Assembly (NCBI GenBank): GCA_028819235.1
Contig: JAPPMC010000235.1
Location: 1 to 64,000, forward strand
DNA: 64,000 bases
Reading direction: 5' to 3'
Source of the DNA: Bryobacterales bacterium
GTDB lineage: Bacteria; Acidobacteriota; Terriglobia; Bryobacterales; UBA6623
Position 1 is the stretch's first letter. Each line of letters starts with the position of its first letter. Below, in pieces: positions 36,794 to 45,861 of this stretch. The position numbers were made by a program, and so were the translations under genes. The notes under the pieces are model-generated. The model was given only the letters and a program-made list of their open reading frames with translations. It did no database searches and had not been told where the DNA came from.

Positions 36794-38428
36794 GTGGCCA
36801 TCGAAGGAACTGACGTAGTCATCGTCGGCAGCGGCGCGGCCGGAGGAATGGCCGCCTGGAACCTAACCCGCAAAGGCGTCAAGGTTCTGCTGCTCGAAGC
36901 CGGCCAGAAGTTCGAACGCAGCCAGTTCTGGTCGCACGTCAAGCCATGGGAGGAGCGCGAGCGCCGGCGCCGAGGGGAAGCGCCCCCGGACTGGATGGGG
37001 ACGGCGCTGGCCGAGAGCCCGTACGGGACCCTGCCCGGCAAGCGCTTCTGGCTAGCCCGGGTCTGGGGCGTGGGGGGAAAGACCAATATCTGGGGACGGG
37101 TCTCGCTGCGCTATTCCGATCTGAACTTCCAGGAACCTTCCAAGGACGGTTGGGAGATCCCCTGGCCGATCACCTACAAGGAAATCGCCCCCTACTACGA
37201 CAACGTGGAGAGAAAGATCGGTGTCTGCGGCGGCGACGAAAACACGCCGTGGCTGCCCGGCTCTGTAAACTACCTGCCCCCGCCGAACCTGCGCTGCGGC
37301 GAAGTGCTGGTGCGCAAGGCCGCAAAGAGCGCCAAGTATCCCGTGGTGCACATTCGCCGGGCCGTTCTCACCCGCGCCCACAAGGGACGGAGCCCATGTC
37401 ACTACTGCGGCGCTTGTGGGCGAGGGTGCGACATCGGCGCGTTCTTCAATTCCTTCGACTATCTGCTGAAGGACTCTCTCGAGACGGGCAACCTCGAGTT
37501 GGTGGAGAACGCGTTGGCCGAGGAAATCCTGGTCAACGACGAGGGACTGGCTTCCGGCGTCCGCTATTTCGACAGGCGGACGGGACGCGAGCGGACCGTC
37601 CCAGCCAACCGTGTAATCGTTGCGGCGTCGGCAGTTGACTCGACGCGATTGCTGCTCAACTCAAAATCACGCCAGCACCCCAACGGCATCGGCAACGGCT
37701 CGGACGTCATCGGTCGCTACCTAGTCGAACAAGTGCGGGTGCAGGTGCAAGCCTTCGCTCCGGAGCTGATCGGTGCGCCGGCATCGAACGACGACGGCAT
37801 CTCTGGCGGGCACATCTACATTCCCAGATTCGAGCCGACGGATGAAGGCCGCGCCTATCTGCGCGGGTTCGGCGTCCCGGTTACTGGAGTCGGCTGCGCG
37901 TCGAACGCAAGGTTCGCCAAGAGCCTGGGCGGGTTTGGGCTTTCCTACAAGCAGGCGGTGAAGGAACTCTACCCGGCGCTGTTCAATCTGACGCCCTACG
38001 GCGAGGTCCTGCCCTACCGGCACAACCGCATTACGGTAGACGGTACACCCAATGATCGGTTCGGCTACCCGCTTCTGCGCATCGAGTACGACATCGGGGA
38101 GAACGAGAGAAATATGGCCTCACGCATGTACGACGTGGTGGAAGAGATCCTCGACGGGATGAAGGCAGAGCCATTGCCGTATGAGCGCGGGGCGATCGAA
38201 ACGCCAGGCACAGCGATCCACGAACACGGCACCTGCCGCATGGGCGATGATCCAAGGCAATCAGCGCTGAACCGCTACAACCAGATGCACGAAGTGAAGA
38301 ACGTGTTTGTGATGGACGGCAGTGCCTTTCCTACTGCGACCGAGAAGAACCCGACGCTGACGATTCTGGCACTGGCGTGGCGTGCAAGCGACTACATGGC
38401 TGAGCAGATGAAGCGCGGAGAGATCTGA
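36794..38428 (+). CDS. GMC-family FAD oxidoreductase
   Basis: The GTG at 36794 has GGAG 8 bases upstream and begins just before the Rossmann motif DVVIVGSGAAGGMAAWNL. The middle contains WGVGGKTNIWGRVSLRY (FAD contact) and a Cys cluster, CHYCGACGRGCDIG, seen in the gluconate 2-dehydrogenase-like branch, which could hold an iron-sulfur site. The C-terminal block HEHGTCRMGDDP followed by NVFVMDGSAFPTATEKNPTLTI gives the catalytic His and the second FAD-binding segment. It likely oxidises a sugar or sugar alcohol. There is no obvious signal peptide on the chosen start and no cytochrome or small subunit gene next to it. Confidence 0.9.
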   Translation: MAIEGTDVVIVGSGAAGGMAAWNLTRKGVKVLLLEAGQKFERSQFWSHVKPWEERERRRRGEAPPDWMGTALAESPYGTLPGKRFWLARVWGVGGKTNIWGRVSLRYSDLNFQEPSKDGWEIPWPITYKEIAPYYDNVERKIGVCGGDENTPWLPGSVNYLPPPNLRCGEVLVRKAAKSAKYPVVHIRRAVLTRAHKGRSPCHYCGACGRGCDIGAFFNSFDYLLKDSLETGNLELVENALAEEILVNDEGLASGVRYFDRRTGRERTVPANRVIVAASAVDSTRLLLNSKSRQHPNGIGNGSDVIGRYLVEQVRVQVQAFAPELIGAPASNDDGISGGHIYIPRFEPTDEGRAYLRGFGVPVTGVGCASNARFAKSLGGFGLSYKQAVKELYPALFNLTPYGEVLPYRHNRITVDGTPNDRFGYPLLRIEYDIGENERNMASRMYDVVEEILDGMKAEPLPYERGAIETPGTAIHEHGTCRMGDDPRQSALNRYNQMHEVKNVFVMDGSAFPTATEKNPTLTILALAWRASDYMAEQMKRGEI

Positions 38429-38625
38429 GCGGTCGGCACCCCCGAACCTGCCATGCCCACCGGCACGGCGCTTTCCTGCCCGTAGCGCAGCGAGCTGGCC
38501 CACCCCAGAGCCGTGGGCGGACGGCCTATGCCCTTGACCGGTTAGCGGGCCGGAGAGCGGCGCTGATAGCACTGCACCACCCTCCGGCACGCAGAAGGGC
38601 CGGGCTGGAAACCAGCCCCCTGGAC

Positions 38626-41600
38626 TCAGAAACTCACGCGCATTCCGAGCTGCTGCTGGCGCGGCAGGCCCAGCGTGCTGGTGATCTTTCCCACGTCCGG
38701 GCTCGAGAGATTCGTGTTCGGCGTCGCGTAGGACGGATGGTTGGTGACGTTGAAAGCCTCCCACCGGAACTGCAGCCTGACCCTCTCCGTGATCTGGAAG
38801 TTCTTCATCAGGCCGACGTCCCAGTTGAAGATTCCGTCTTCCTGGAGTGAATTGCGACCTAGGTTGCCGTAGGTCGGGTTTCCGTTGGCGTCCCGCGGAA
38901 CCTCGAAGGCATCCGGATTGAGCCACAGGTCGGGCGTTGGATTGCTCAGCCGATGATTGCCGATGACATTCGGACGCCAGGCGCCCACGCCGTTCGTTCC
39001 GAGGTTGGCAGTGGCATTGGCCAGTGTCAGGTCGTAGTACTGGCCCGACTGCATGCTCAGGATGCCCGTCATCTGCCAGCCACCAAAAATGGCTCCAATA
39101 ACACCGCCTCGATCCAGCATCCTCTGTCCGCGACCGAACGGGAGGTTCACGATGTAGCTGTTGACCCAGCGGTGGTTGGTGTCGTTGGACGAAGGCCCCC
39201 GCTCGCAGGCAAAACACTCTCGGTTCTGCGGCCCCCCGTTGTCGCCGGAGACGAACAGTTCCTGGGTCTGGCTCATGGCACGAGACCAGGTGTAGGCACT
39301 GGTAAAGGTGAAACCCTTCGAGAAGCGCTTCGTAAGGGTCGTCTCCAGCCCGTTATAGGAAGCGTGCGCCGCGGGCGTGCGATAGGTTAGCCCGTTCAGC
39401 GACTGGAAGTAGACCCGACGCTGGCGCTCCGTGCTTGGTGGGCCGACTTGCGGGGCGTTGATGTTGTACGAGAACTGGATATTTCCCGAAGACGAGCCCA
39501 CATACGCTGTCGTGAGGGCCATCGAGCCACTGAGCTGGCGCTGGATGCTGAAGCTCCACTGATAGACGATCGGCATCGGGAACTCCTTGGACCAAGTGCG
39601 CATCACGGAGTTGTTCGGCAGGTCAGCGACCGATGTGACGGGAGCGTTCAGATCGCCCAAGAAGTCAGCCGGGAAGCCGTCCTGCAGCAAGAACACCGGG
39701 CGGGTCCGCGTGCCCCGGGCATTGACGGCGGCGACGAACGGGAAGTTGCGCAGCATGCGCGCGCTGGCCCCCAAGCCCTGAGAGCCGCCATAGAAGACGC
39801 CACCACTGGAACGGACAGTCCACTTGGCTCCCGGCTGCCAGGCAAAACCAATACGCGGGGCCCAGTTGTTCTTGTCGAAGCTGATCAGGGCCCGGTCCTC
39901 GATGCCTGATCCCAGCTCGCCTGCGCGGATCACACGCCCGAAGTCGGGACCTTGGGCAAACTCGACGCGGTTCATCCGGTCTTGCTGCTCGATGTAGGGA
40001 GTCGTGAGCTCGTACCGAATCCCCAAGTTGAGGGTGAACGTCGGCGTGACCTTCCAGTCGTCCTGGAAGTAGAACATGTAGCTGTCGAACGTCATGTCCG
40101 CGTCGATCGTCGTGCCGGAACTGCCCCGGTCAACCCAGCCGAGCAGGGCGTCGCCGAGTGCGATCCTCGTGTAGCGCCCGTTGAAGCGAAACGTCCCGGT
40201 GGCCTGCTGGGAACCTAGGATGTCAGCGAAGTCGTGCCGCAGGTCGGCCCCCATCTTCAGGCTGTGATTGCCTCGGATGAGGGTCAGGTTGTCGATGAAC
40301 TGCCAGGTCTGGCTGACCTTGCCGTTCGGCAGGTTGGGACTGCCACCCAGGCCAAGGTGGGACAGGCCTCCGGTCAGCTGGATGCGGGGAAGTCCCAAGA
40401 TCGACGGATCCTCGTTGAGGCCGTTGAGCCCGAACTGGGCGTTGAGCTCTGATTGCGGCGGCGCCTGCTGGACCTTGTTGACCTTGAGCCACTTGTAGCC
40501 CATCCGCACCTCATTGATGACCATGGGCGAGAAGACGTGCGTCCAGGAAGCGGCCAGATGGTCACCGTCGTTGTCGTCCAGGCCACGGTCGTTGCCCACC
40601 CCGCCCCTGGCAATGCCCTCCAGCGGCGCCGCGCGGAGATTGTCGTAGCGGTAGTGGCTGTACCGCACAAAGAAGTTGTCCTTGGCCGAGACTGTGTGGT
40701 CGTATCGAAAGTCAAGCTGGTCCCGATCGGTCTTCCACGGGGGGTTGTTAACGAAATTCCGCCGAGTGTTGTCGGAGAAGTTCGGACTTGGATAGAGCTG
40801 CACGAGCTGCTCGAATGACGAGTCGAACCGCGAGGAGGGGATCGCCTTGTTTGGGAATTCCTCCCCCATGGGATCGTTGAGGGAGCCCAGGCCCAACGTC
40901 TGGCTGAAATCTCCCGAGCGCTCGGCCGTGGTCGGCACGATCACGATGTCCGACTGCGACTTGCGCAGCTTCCAGGCCTCCCAGCTGGCGAAGAAGAATG
41001 CCTTGTTCTTGCGGATCGGTCCCCCGAAAGTTGCGCCGAACTGGTTCTGGCGCAAGACTTCCGGATCGGCCTTGCCGTCGCCGTCTCGATCGTTGCGCGC
41101 GAAGGCTTCGCGCGCGTCAAAGAAGTCGTTGCGCATGAACTCGTAAGCGCTTCCCCGGAACTGGTTCGTGCCGCCCCGAATCGTCACGTTGACGACGGCG
41201 CCGGCGTTGCGCCCGTACTCGGCCGAATAGTTGCTGGTCTGAATCTTGAACTCCTGGACGGCGTCCATCGAGGGGATCATGGCCTGCGCCTTGCGGTCCT
41301 GCTGGCCCATGATTGTCGAGTTGTTGTCGATCCCGTCGATCAGGAAGTTGTTCTGCCCGACCTGCTGTCCGTGGCTCAGGAAGCCGCCACCGAGCCGCGA
41401 GTCTCCCAGAGGCCCACGGTCGCGCCCACCGATCTCGGGCACGACGCCAGCCGTGAGCTGGGCAAGCGACTGGTAGTTTCGGCCGCTGATCGGCAAGTCC
41501 TCGATCTGCTGGCGCTCGACGGTGTAGTCCAAGGTCGCGGACTCCGTCTTGAGCAGCGGCGTCGCACCGGTCACCTCGACCACCTCGACCAAGTTCCCGA

Positions 41601-41931
41601 TCTCTAGGGCGAAGTTCAGGCCGATGCGGTCGCCCGCGTGGATTTCGACTCCGGACCGAACAGCCGTCTTGAAGCCGTCGGTGGCCACAGAGATCTCGTA
41701 CATCCCGACCTTGAGGGGCCCGGACACATAGACGCCGCTGGCATTCGCCTCCTTATCGACCTGAATGCCGGTGTTCATTTCGAGTATCGAGACCTGTGCC
41801 CCCGGGACAACCGCCCCTGTTGCATCAGTGATGGTGCCCGTGATGACGCCCTGATCTTGCTGACTCATGACGGGCAGGGCCACCAGCAGAACCCCCGCTG
41901 CGCCAAGAATCGTGTTCAACCTATGTCTCAT
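38626..41931 (-). CDS. Oar-like TonB-dependent outer-membrane receptor
   Basis: The ATG at 41931 has GGAGG 7 bases upstream and starts a signal peptide. The mature 1080 residues are arranged as: carboxypeptidase-regulatory-like Ig domain (VITGTITDATGAVVPGAQVSI, residues ~28-110), a plug domain (VERQQIEDLPISGRNY; NFLIDGIDNNSTIMGQQ; AEYGRNAGAVVNVTIRGGTN) and a long beta-barrel ending in Phe (RQQQLGMRVSF), as outer-membrane porins do. Receptors of this Oar form are abundant in Acidobacteriota and take up complex carbohydrates or siderophores, powered by TonB-ExbBD, which are not in the window. The ligand is unknown. It is divergent from the peroxiredoxin gene. Confidence 0.93.
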   Translation of the reverse strand: MRHRLNTILGAAGVLLVALPVMSQQDQGVITGTITDATGAVVPGAQVSILEMNTGIQVDKEANASGVYVSGPLKVGMYEISVATDGFKTAVRSGVEIHAGDRIGLNFALEIGNLVEVVEVTGATPLLKTESATLDYTVERQQIEDLPISGRNYQSLAQLTAGVVPEIGGRDRGPLGDSRLGGGFLSHGQQVGQNNFLIDGIDNNSTIMGQQDRKAQAMIPSMDAVQEFKIQTSNYSAEYGRNAGAVVNVTIRGGTNQFRGSAYEFMRNDFFDAREAFARNDRDGDGKADPEVLRQNQFGATFGGPIRKNKAFFFASWEAWKLRKSQSDIVIVPTTAERSGDFSQTLGLGSLNDPMGEEFPNKAIPSSRFDSSFEQLVQLYPSPNFSDNTRRNFVNNPPWKTDRDQLDFRYDHTVSAKDNFFVRYSHYRYDNLRAAPLEGIARGGVGNDRGLDDNDGDHLAASWTHVFSPMVINEVRMGYKWLKVNKVQQAPPQSELNAQFGLNGLNEDPSILGLPRIQLTGGLSHLGLGGSPNLPNGKVSQTWQFIDNLTLIRGNHSLKMGADLRHDFADILGSQQATGTFRFNGRYTRIALGDALLGWVDRGSSGTTIDADMTFDSYMFYFQDDWKVTPTFTLNLGIRYELTTPYIEQQDRMNRVEFAQGPDFGRVIRAGELGSGIEDRALISFDKNNWAPRIGFAWQPGAKWTVRSSGGVFYGGSQGLGASARMLRNFPFVAAVNARGTRTRPVFLLQDGFPADFLGDLNAPVTSVADLPNNSVMRTWSKEFPMPIVYQWSFSIQRQLSGSMALTTAYVGSSSGNIQFSYNINAPQVGPPSTERQRRVYFQSLNGLTYRTPAAHASYNGLETTLTKRFSKGFTFTSAYTWSRAMSQTQELFVSGDNGGPQNRECFACERGPSSNDTNHRWVNSYIVNLPFGRGQRMLDRGGVIGAIFGGWQMTGILSMQSGQYYDLTLANATANLGTNGVGAWRPNVIGNHRLSNPTPDLWLNPDAFEVPRDANGNPTYGNLGRNSLQEDGIFNWDVGLMKNFQITERVRLQFRWEAFNVTNHPSYATPNTNLSSPDVGKITSTLGLPRQQQLGMRVSF

Positions 41932-42499
41932 GCCCACCTCCAAAGACCGTTCGCCCACTTTCAGGGCAGCACGTGACAGCATACACCAGACACCCCGAAG
42001 AATCCGCGCGACGGCCTGTGCCTCAGAACCGCTCCATTCTCGCTTAGGTCCGCCCAGCCTCAGGGGTGGTGGGAACGACCATTCCTTCTGGGGGTCGGCG
42101 GTCCGAGGCTCCGAAAACGGCGAACGATGAAGTCTGAAGTCCGCCTCCGCGATGCGCGAGACTACGCGCATGGGCCGTTTCCCGAAGCGGTTCGGTCTGG
42201 CAGCACTGGACAACCCGGGAAGTATCGGTGCGGACGAGGGCGATCCTGGGGGAATGGGGTACATCCGCCAAGAGAGAGCTGGGACGCGCCGCCACCACGG
42301 TATCCGGACAGGCGGGACGCTAGTGACTACCGTTGGCCGAAGCTCACGAGGTTCAGGTGCGATTCGACCCGCTTAAGCCGGCATCTCAGAATGCGCCCTG
42401 ACATTGGCGATGGCGGAAGGGAAGGCCACGCCCGACGGCAGGGCTCGTGTCTTCCGGGCGAAAGGGCCCTGCCACCGAGCAGCCCGCCGATTGGCCTCT
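41932..42499. other. Non-coding divergent region between the TonB receptor and peroxiredoxin genes
   Basis: About 570 bases without a supported gene. On the minus strand TATGCT at 41978-41983 is a possible -10 for the receptor. No repeats noted. Confidence 0.45.
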
Positions 42500-42508
42500 T
42501 GCTAGAAT
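42500..42508 (+). promoter_or_regulatory. Extended -10 promoter of the peroxiredoxin gene
   Basis: TGCTAGAAT is a near-consensus extended -10 (TG-n-TAGAAT) about 50 bases upstream of the start codon. There is no obvious -35, as expected for extended -10 promoters. Confidence 0.45.
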
Positions 42509-42557
42509 GGGTGCGCCCGGTGTGCGAAAGCCGGCCGACCTGAAGGAGGGAAGAAGC

Positions 42558-43070
42558 ATGAGGACGATTTCGAGGCGAGCGGCCATCTTGGCAGGCGCAG
42601 CCGCAGTGGTGGCAGGCCGGGCGGTCGGAGCGCTGGCCGTCGGCGACGAGGCTCCCGACTTCACCTTGCCCGGCTCCGACGGTTCCAAAGCCACACTGTC
42701 GTCCTTTAAGGGCAAGAAGAACGTTGTCCTGGCGTTCTTCCCGAAAGCGTTCACAGGCGGTTGAACGCGCGAGATGAATGGATATCAGGCTGATATCTCA
42801 ACCTTCACCGAGACCGGCTCGGTCGTGTTCGGAGTGAGCACGGATTCATTGGAAACCAATACGAAGTTCGCGGATTCCCTTAGTCTGGACTTCCCCATCC
42901 TCAGCGACGCGGGGGGCGCGGTCTCCAAGAAGTTTGGGATCCTCAACGAGCGCATGATGGCAAACCGAACGACCTTCGTGATCGACAAGGACGGCAAGAT
43001 CGTCCACGTCGAGTCCGGCGGTGGGGCCATCGACCCGGCCGGCGCCGCGGACGCCTGCTCCAAGCTCTAG
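42558..43070 (+). CDS. Tat-exported peroxiredoxin, probable selenoprotein (Sec at TGA 42762)
   Basis: Read straight through the in-frame TGA at 42762-42764 the gene encodes 170 residues. It has GGAGGG 7 bases before the ATG and a Tat leader ([19 protein letters not shown]). The AhpC/TSA fold follows: [31 protein letters not shown], then the TGA, then [42 protein letters not shown] and [16 protein letters not shown]. In homologues the residue after FTGG is the peroxidatic Cys (FTGGCT-K/R-E), so TGA replaces exactly the catalytic residue and the T-x-x-U motif is intact. Codon 69 is therefore best read as selenocysteine. A C-terminal Cys (residue 167, DACSKL) could resolve it. Likely reduces peroxides in the periplasm. 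The alternative is a nonsense mutation, but both halves are uneroded. Sec-insertion genes are not in this window. Confidence 0.85.
42765..42798 (+). promoter_or_regulatory. Candidate bacterial SECIS hairpin
   Basis: Starting 15 bases after the TGA, GGATATCA pairs with TGATATCT (7 Watson-Crick pairs plus one G-T) around the loop GGC. The loop lies 23 bases downstream of the TGA and begins with G-G, matching the known features of bacterial SECIS elements bound by SelB (apical-loop G, stem inside the coding sequence just after UGA, loop about 16-37 bases away). Confidence 0.7.
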
Positions 43071-43089
43071 GCGATTCGGCCAGCACCTG

Positions 43090-43120
43090 CCGCCGCTCCG
43101 CTCCGACGCGGCGGGTCCTT
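43090..43120 (+). terminator. Possible terminator between convergent peroxiredoxin and thiolase genes
   Basis: A perfect 7-base stem CCGCCGC/GCGGCGG with an 11-base loop, 20 bases after the peroxiredoxin stop, followed by GTCCTT. The T-run is weak, so efficiency is uncertain. Confidence 0.35.
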
Positions 43121-43211
43121 ACTATCGCCAACCTTCCTCTGCAGGGAAGACTCCGGCTGTCCTTCCCGGAGAGGTCCGGTCGACGTATCGAGGCTGTAGT
43201 CCCGCCTTCTG

Positions 43212-44399
43212 CTACCAGACGCTCTCAAACAGGCCCGCGGCACCTTGGCCCCCGCCCACGCACATCGTCACAACGCCAAGAGAAGCCTTGCGGTGCCGCA
43301 TCTCGTTCCCCAGCGTGCCCACCAATCGGGCACCCGTCATCCCAAACGGGTGGCCGATCGATATCGAGCCACCGTTGACGTTCAGCCGATCATTGGGGAT
43401 GCCGAGCCGGTCGCGGCAGTAGACCACCTGCACGGCGAAGGCTTCGTTCAACTCCCATAAGTCCACATCGTCCTTGCGCTTGCCTTGGGACTTGAGCAGC
43501 TTCGGCACCGCAAAGACTGGGCCAATACCCATCTCGTCTGGCTCGCATCCAGTGGTGGTGAAGCCCCGGAAGACCAGCTTGTACGGAACGCCGAGCTGGT
43601 CTGCGCGCTCCTTGGACATGACCAGGGACAACGCGGCCCCGTCCGATAGCTGGGAAGAGTTTCCGGCTGTGACCGACCCCTGACCGGACTCCCGGTCAAA
43701 GTACGGAGGCAGTGCGGCGAGTCCTTCCATTGTGGTGTCGGGACGGTTGCACTCGTCGCGCTCCAGGACGTGCTCCACCTTGTCGACGATCGTCTTGGTC
43801 TTACGGTCGAAAACCCCCCTGACCACTCCCATCTCAGTCAGCTCTTCGTCGAAGAAACCGGACTGCTGGGCCGCAGCGGTCCGCTGTTGGCTCTGGAGAG
43901 CGTACTCGTCCTGCTGTTCGCGGGTGACGCCATACCGCTTGGCGACTACTTCCGCGGTGACGCCCATCACCATGTAGGTGCCGGGCTTGGTCTCCTTCAG
44001 CCGCGGGTGCGGCGACCGGTCCGGGATCATCATCGAGATGGATTCGACACCGCCAGCCAGCATGACCTCCTCGCCTTCGACCATGATCTGGTGGGCGGCC
44101 ATAGCGATCGCCTGGAGCCCTGAGGAGCAGAACCGGTTCACGGTCGTGCCGCCGACCGAACTGGGCAGGCCTGCTAGCAGGGCCGAGATGCGCGCGATGT
44201 TGTGACCGGCGGCTCCATGAGGCTGACCGCAACCCAATATCAGGTCGCCAATCTCTACCGGGTCGACCTGCGGGTATTTGGAGAGCAGTACGCGGACGCA
44301 GTGGGCCACCTGATCATCCGGCCTAGTCAGGTTCAACGAGCCCCGGAAGGACTTCGCCAGCGGCGTGCGGACTGAGTCAACAATTACGGCTTCGCGCAT
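43212..44399 (-). CDS. Acetyl-CoA C-acyltransferase (thiolase)
   Basis: 395 residues. Catalytic motifs of type II/degradative thiolases: NRFCSSGLQAIAMAA (acyl-enzyme Cys at about residue 89), VNGGSISIGHPFGMTGARL (His) and VVTMCVGGGQGAAGLFE (second Cys). The N-terminus EAVIVDSVRTPLAKSFRG is also standard. It joins or cleaves acyl-CoA, probably in beta-oxidation or ketone metabolism; no fadB-like partner adjoins it. The ATG at 44399 is used; a TTG 7 codons upstream is less likely. Confidence 0.93.
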   Translation of the reverse strand: MREAVIVDSVRTPLAKSFRGSLNLTRPDDQVAHCVRVLLSKYPQVDPVEIGDLILGCGQPHGAAGHNIARISALLAGLPSSVGGTTVNRFCSSGLQAIAMAAHQIMVEGEEVMLAGGVESISMMIPDRSPHPRLKETKPGTYMVMGVTAEVVAKRYGVTREQQDEYALQSQQRTAAAQQSGFFDEELTEMGVVRGVFDRKTKTIVDKVEHVLERDECNRPDTTMEGLAALPPYFDRESGQGSVTAGNSSQLSDGAALSLVMSKERADQLGVPYKLVFRGFTTTGCEPDEMGIGPVFAVPKLLKSQGKRKDDVDLWELNEAFAVQVVYCRDRLGIPNDRLNVNGGSISIGHPFGMTGARLVGTLGNEMRHRKASLGVVTMCVGGGQGAAGLFESVW

Positions 44400-44520
44400 G
44401 TCCCGTCCAGTGTCGCGCAATCGGGGCGCGCGTGCCAGCCCGCTCCCGGAGGGAGTCTGGACGCGCTGGCAACGAGCGGCAAGTCACTCAGCGGTGCTGG
44501 TGTAGGATTAGGGCAGGAGC

Positions 44521-44597
44521 GCGCTCGTAGCTCAGCTGGATAGAGCGTCTGGCTACGGACCAGAAGGCCGGGGGTTCGAATCCTCCCGAGCGCGCCA
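44521..44597 (+). tRNA. tRNA-Arg (ACG)
   Basis: A 77-base cloverleaf with encoded CCA. The acceptor stem is GCGCTCG/CGAGCGC with discriminator G. The anticodon arm is TCTGG-CTACGGA-CCAGA, giving anticodon ACG (inosine-modified, reading CGU/CGC/CGA). The T arm holds GGGGG-TTCGAAT-CCTCC. Confidence 0.95.
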
Positions 44598-44841
44598 TTC
44601 GCATAGTCGATGTGATTAGGACCGGCACGCCGGTGCAGCCTTGCATCGCCGCCCATCACTCTCCAGTTTCCGGCCCCTCGCATTTCACATGGAAGCCGAA
44701 TTGGAGACAGCTAGCTCCGTTGTCGCTGCGATCCCGTCAGCCGCACCAAGAATCACTGGCAAACACTCAACGGCGGACGCCCTCTTGCCTTGGGCCGTAG
44801 GGCACGTCCAATCGGGCTCAAGTATTGCGAGGAACTGCACG

Positions 44842-45861
44842 TCAGGGCCCGGAGTCGCTGGCAGCGTCCGAGAGTAACGGCTTGAGAGCCTTTTCGACCG
44901 CACCGGCCGGCGTGTAGCCCTCCATTCGCTTTAGCAGCTGACCGTCCCTGCCGACGATCAGGCTGGTTGGAATTGCGTGGATCTGATAGGTCTGCATCAC
45001 GGTGCCGTCCACATCGAACAGCGAGGGATAGCCGATGCCGAGTTCTTCTACGTGCATTCTGGCCTTGCTCGGATCTTCGTCACTCACCCCGAGCACGACG
45101 AGGCCGTCAGCGGAGTGTCGCTCGTGAAGCCGCTGCAGCTGCGGCAACTCCCGTCGGCAGGGCTCACACCATGACGCCCAGAAGTTCAGAAGCACGACGC
45201 TGCCGCGCAGTTGCGACAGGCTCCAAGACACGCCATCCAGATCGGCTAGCGCGAATTCCGGTGCCGGCTTCCCTCGTTCCGGATATGGCTCACGTTCGCG
45301 TAGAGAGGCGGAATCGGCCGGGCGGGTACGCAGCTCCTTGGAGAACCGGAGCGCGAACTCGTCCAGTATCTTGCGCCGCAACTTCGCGTCGCGGGGCAGC
45401 GCCAACTGAGAGCAACGGTGGGAATCTTCGGAGTGAAGGCCAATCTGATGCCGCCGGCCACGACTCGCAACCCACCGCGACATGTCTAGCGCATGGGCCG
45501 CTCCGAGGTAGCCGGCCAAGGAATAGGGGCCAAGTAGATAGAACAACGGCGCTGCCGGAAGCGTTGTAAGCCAGTAGGTCTTGCTAAAGAGCGACCAGCC
45601 GACGGGCGGGCGACTCCGCTGGAATCGGATCGTGTCGTAGCCGAAGCGCTCAGAGTCGTGCCCGTGCAGATCAACAGTCACGTACTTGTCCGTGAACACG
45701 AGCCTAGCCGGTCGAAATCTTGTCCGTTCGATGCGCGCGCGGAGACCCTTCGCGTAGACTGCAGGTCCTGACCCCGTGGGAGGGTTCGCGCGGGCTGTAC
45801 CCACGCAGCAGACGAGCCCCAGCGCGATGCCAGTCGCGAGCGTCCTGTGTGCACCGTCCAT
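44842..45861 (-). CDS. TlpA-like exported thiol-disulfide oxidoreductase with N-terminal extension
   Basis: I start at the ATG at 45861, where a signal peptide begins (DGAHRTLATGIALGLVCC). The C-terminal ~140 residues are a TlpA/ResA thioredoxin: GKPAPEFALADLDG, VVLLNFWASWCEPCRRELPQL (active site Cys-Glu-Pro-Cys), VVLGVSDED and IHAIPTSLIVGRDGQ (cis-Pro). The ~180 residues before it form an unrecognised domain, with DLHGHDSERFGYDTIRF and a hydrophobic stretch near LPAAPLFYLLGPYSLAGYLG that may be a membrane hairpin. It likely reduces disulfides in the periplasm, for example in cytochrome c maturation; no such genes adjoin. Confidence 0.82.
   Translation of the reverse strand: MDGAHRTLATGIALGLVCCVGTARANPPTGSGPAVYAKGLRARIERTRFRPARLVFTDKYVTVDLHGHDSERFGYDTIRFQRSRPPVGWSLFSKTYWLTTLPAAPLFYLLGPYSLAGYLGAAHALDMSRWVASRGRRHQIGLHSEDSHRCSQLALPRDAKLRRKILDEFALRFSKELRTRPADSASLREREPYPERGKPAPEFALADLDGVSWSLSQLRGSVVLLNFWASWCEPCRRELPQLQRLHERHSADGLVVLGVSDEDPSKARMHVEELGIGYPSLFDVDGTVMQTYQIHAIPTSLIVGRDGQLLKRMEGYTPAGAVEKALKPLLSDAASDSGP

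Noticed and set aside
43071-43211. The TGA-containing peroxiredoxin as an ordinary pseudogene
   Set aside because: There is only one stop, exactly at the catalytic Cys position, with a following hairpin, a strong ribosome site and uneroded halves. Kept as the main alternative but less likely.
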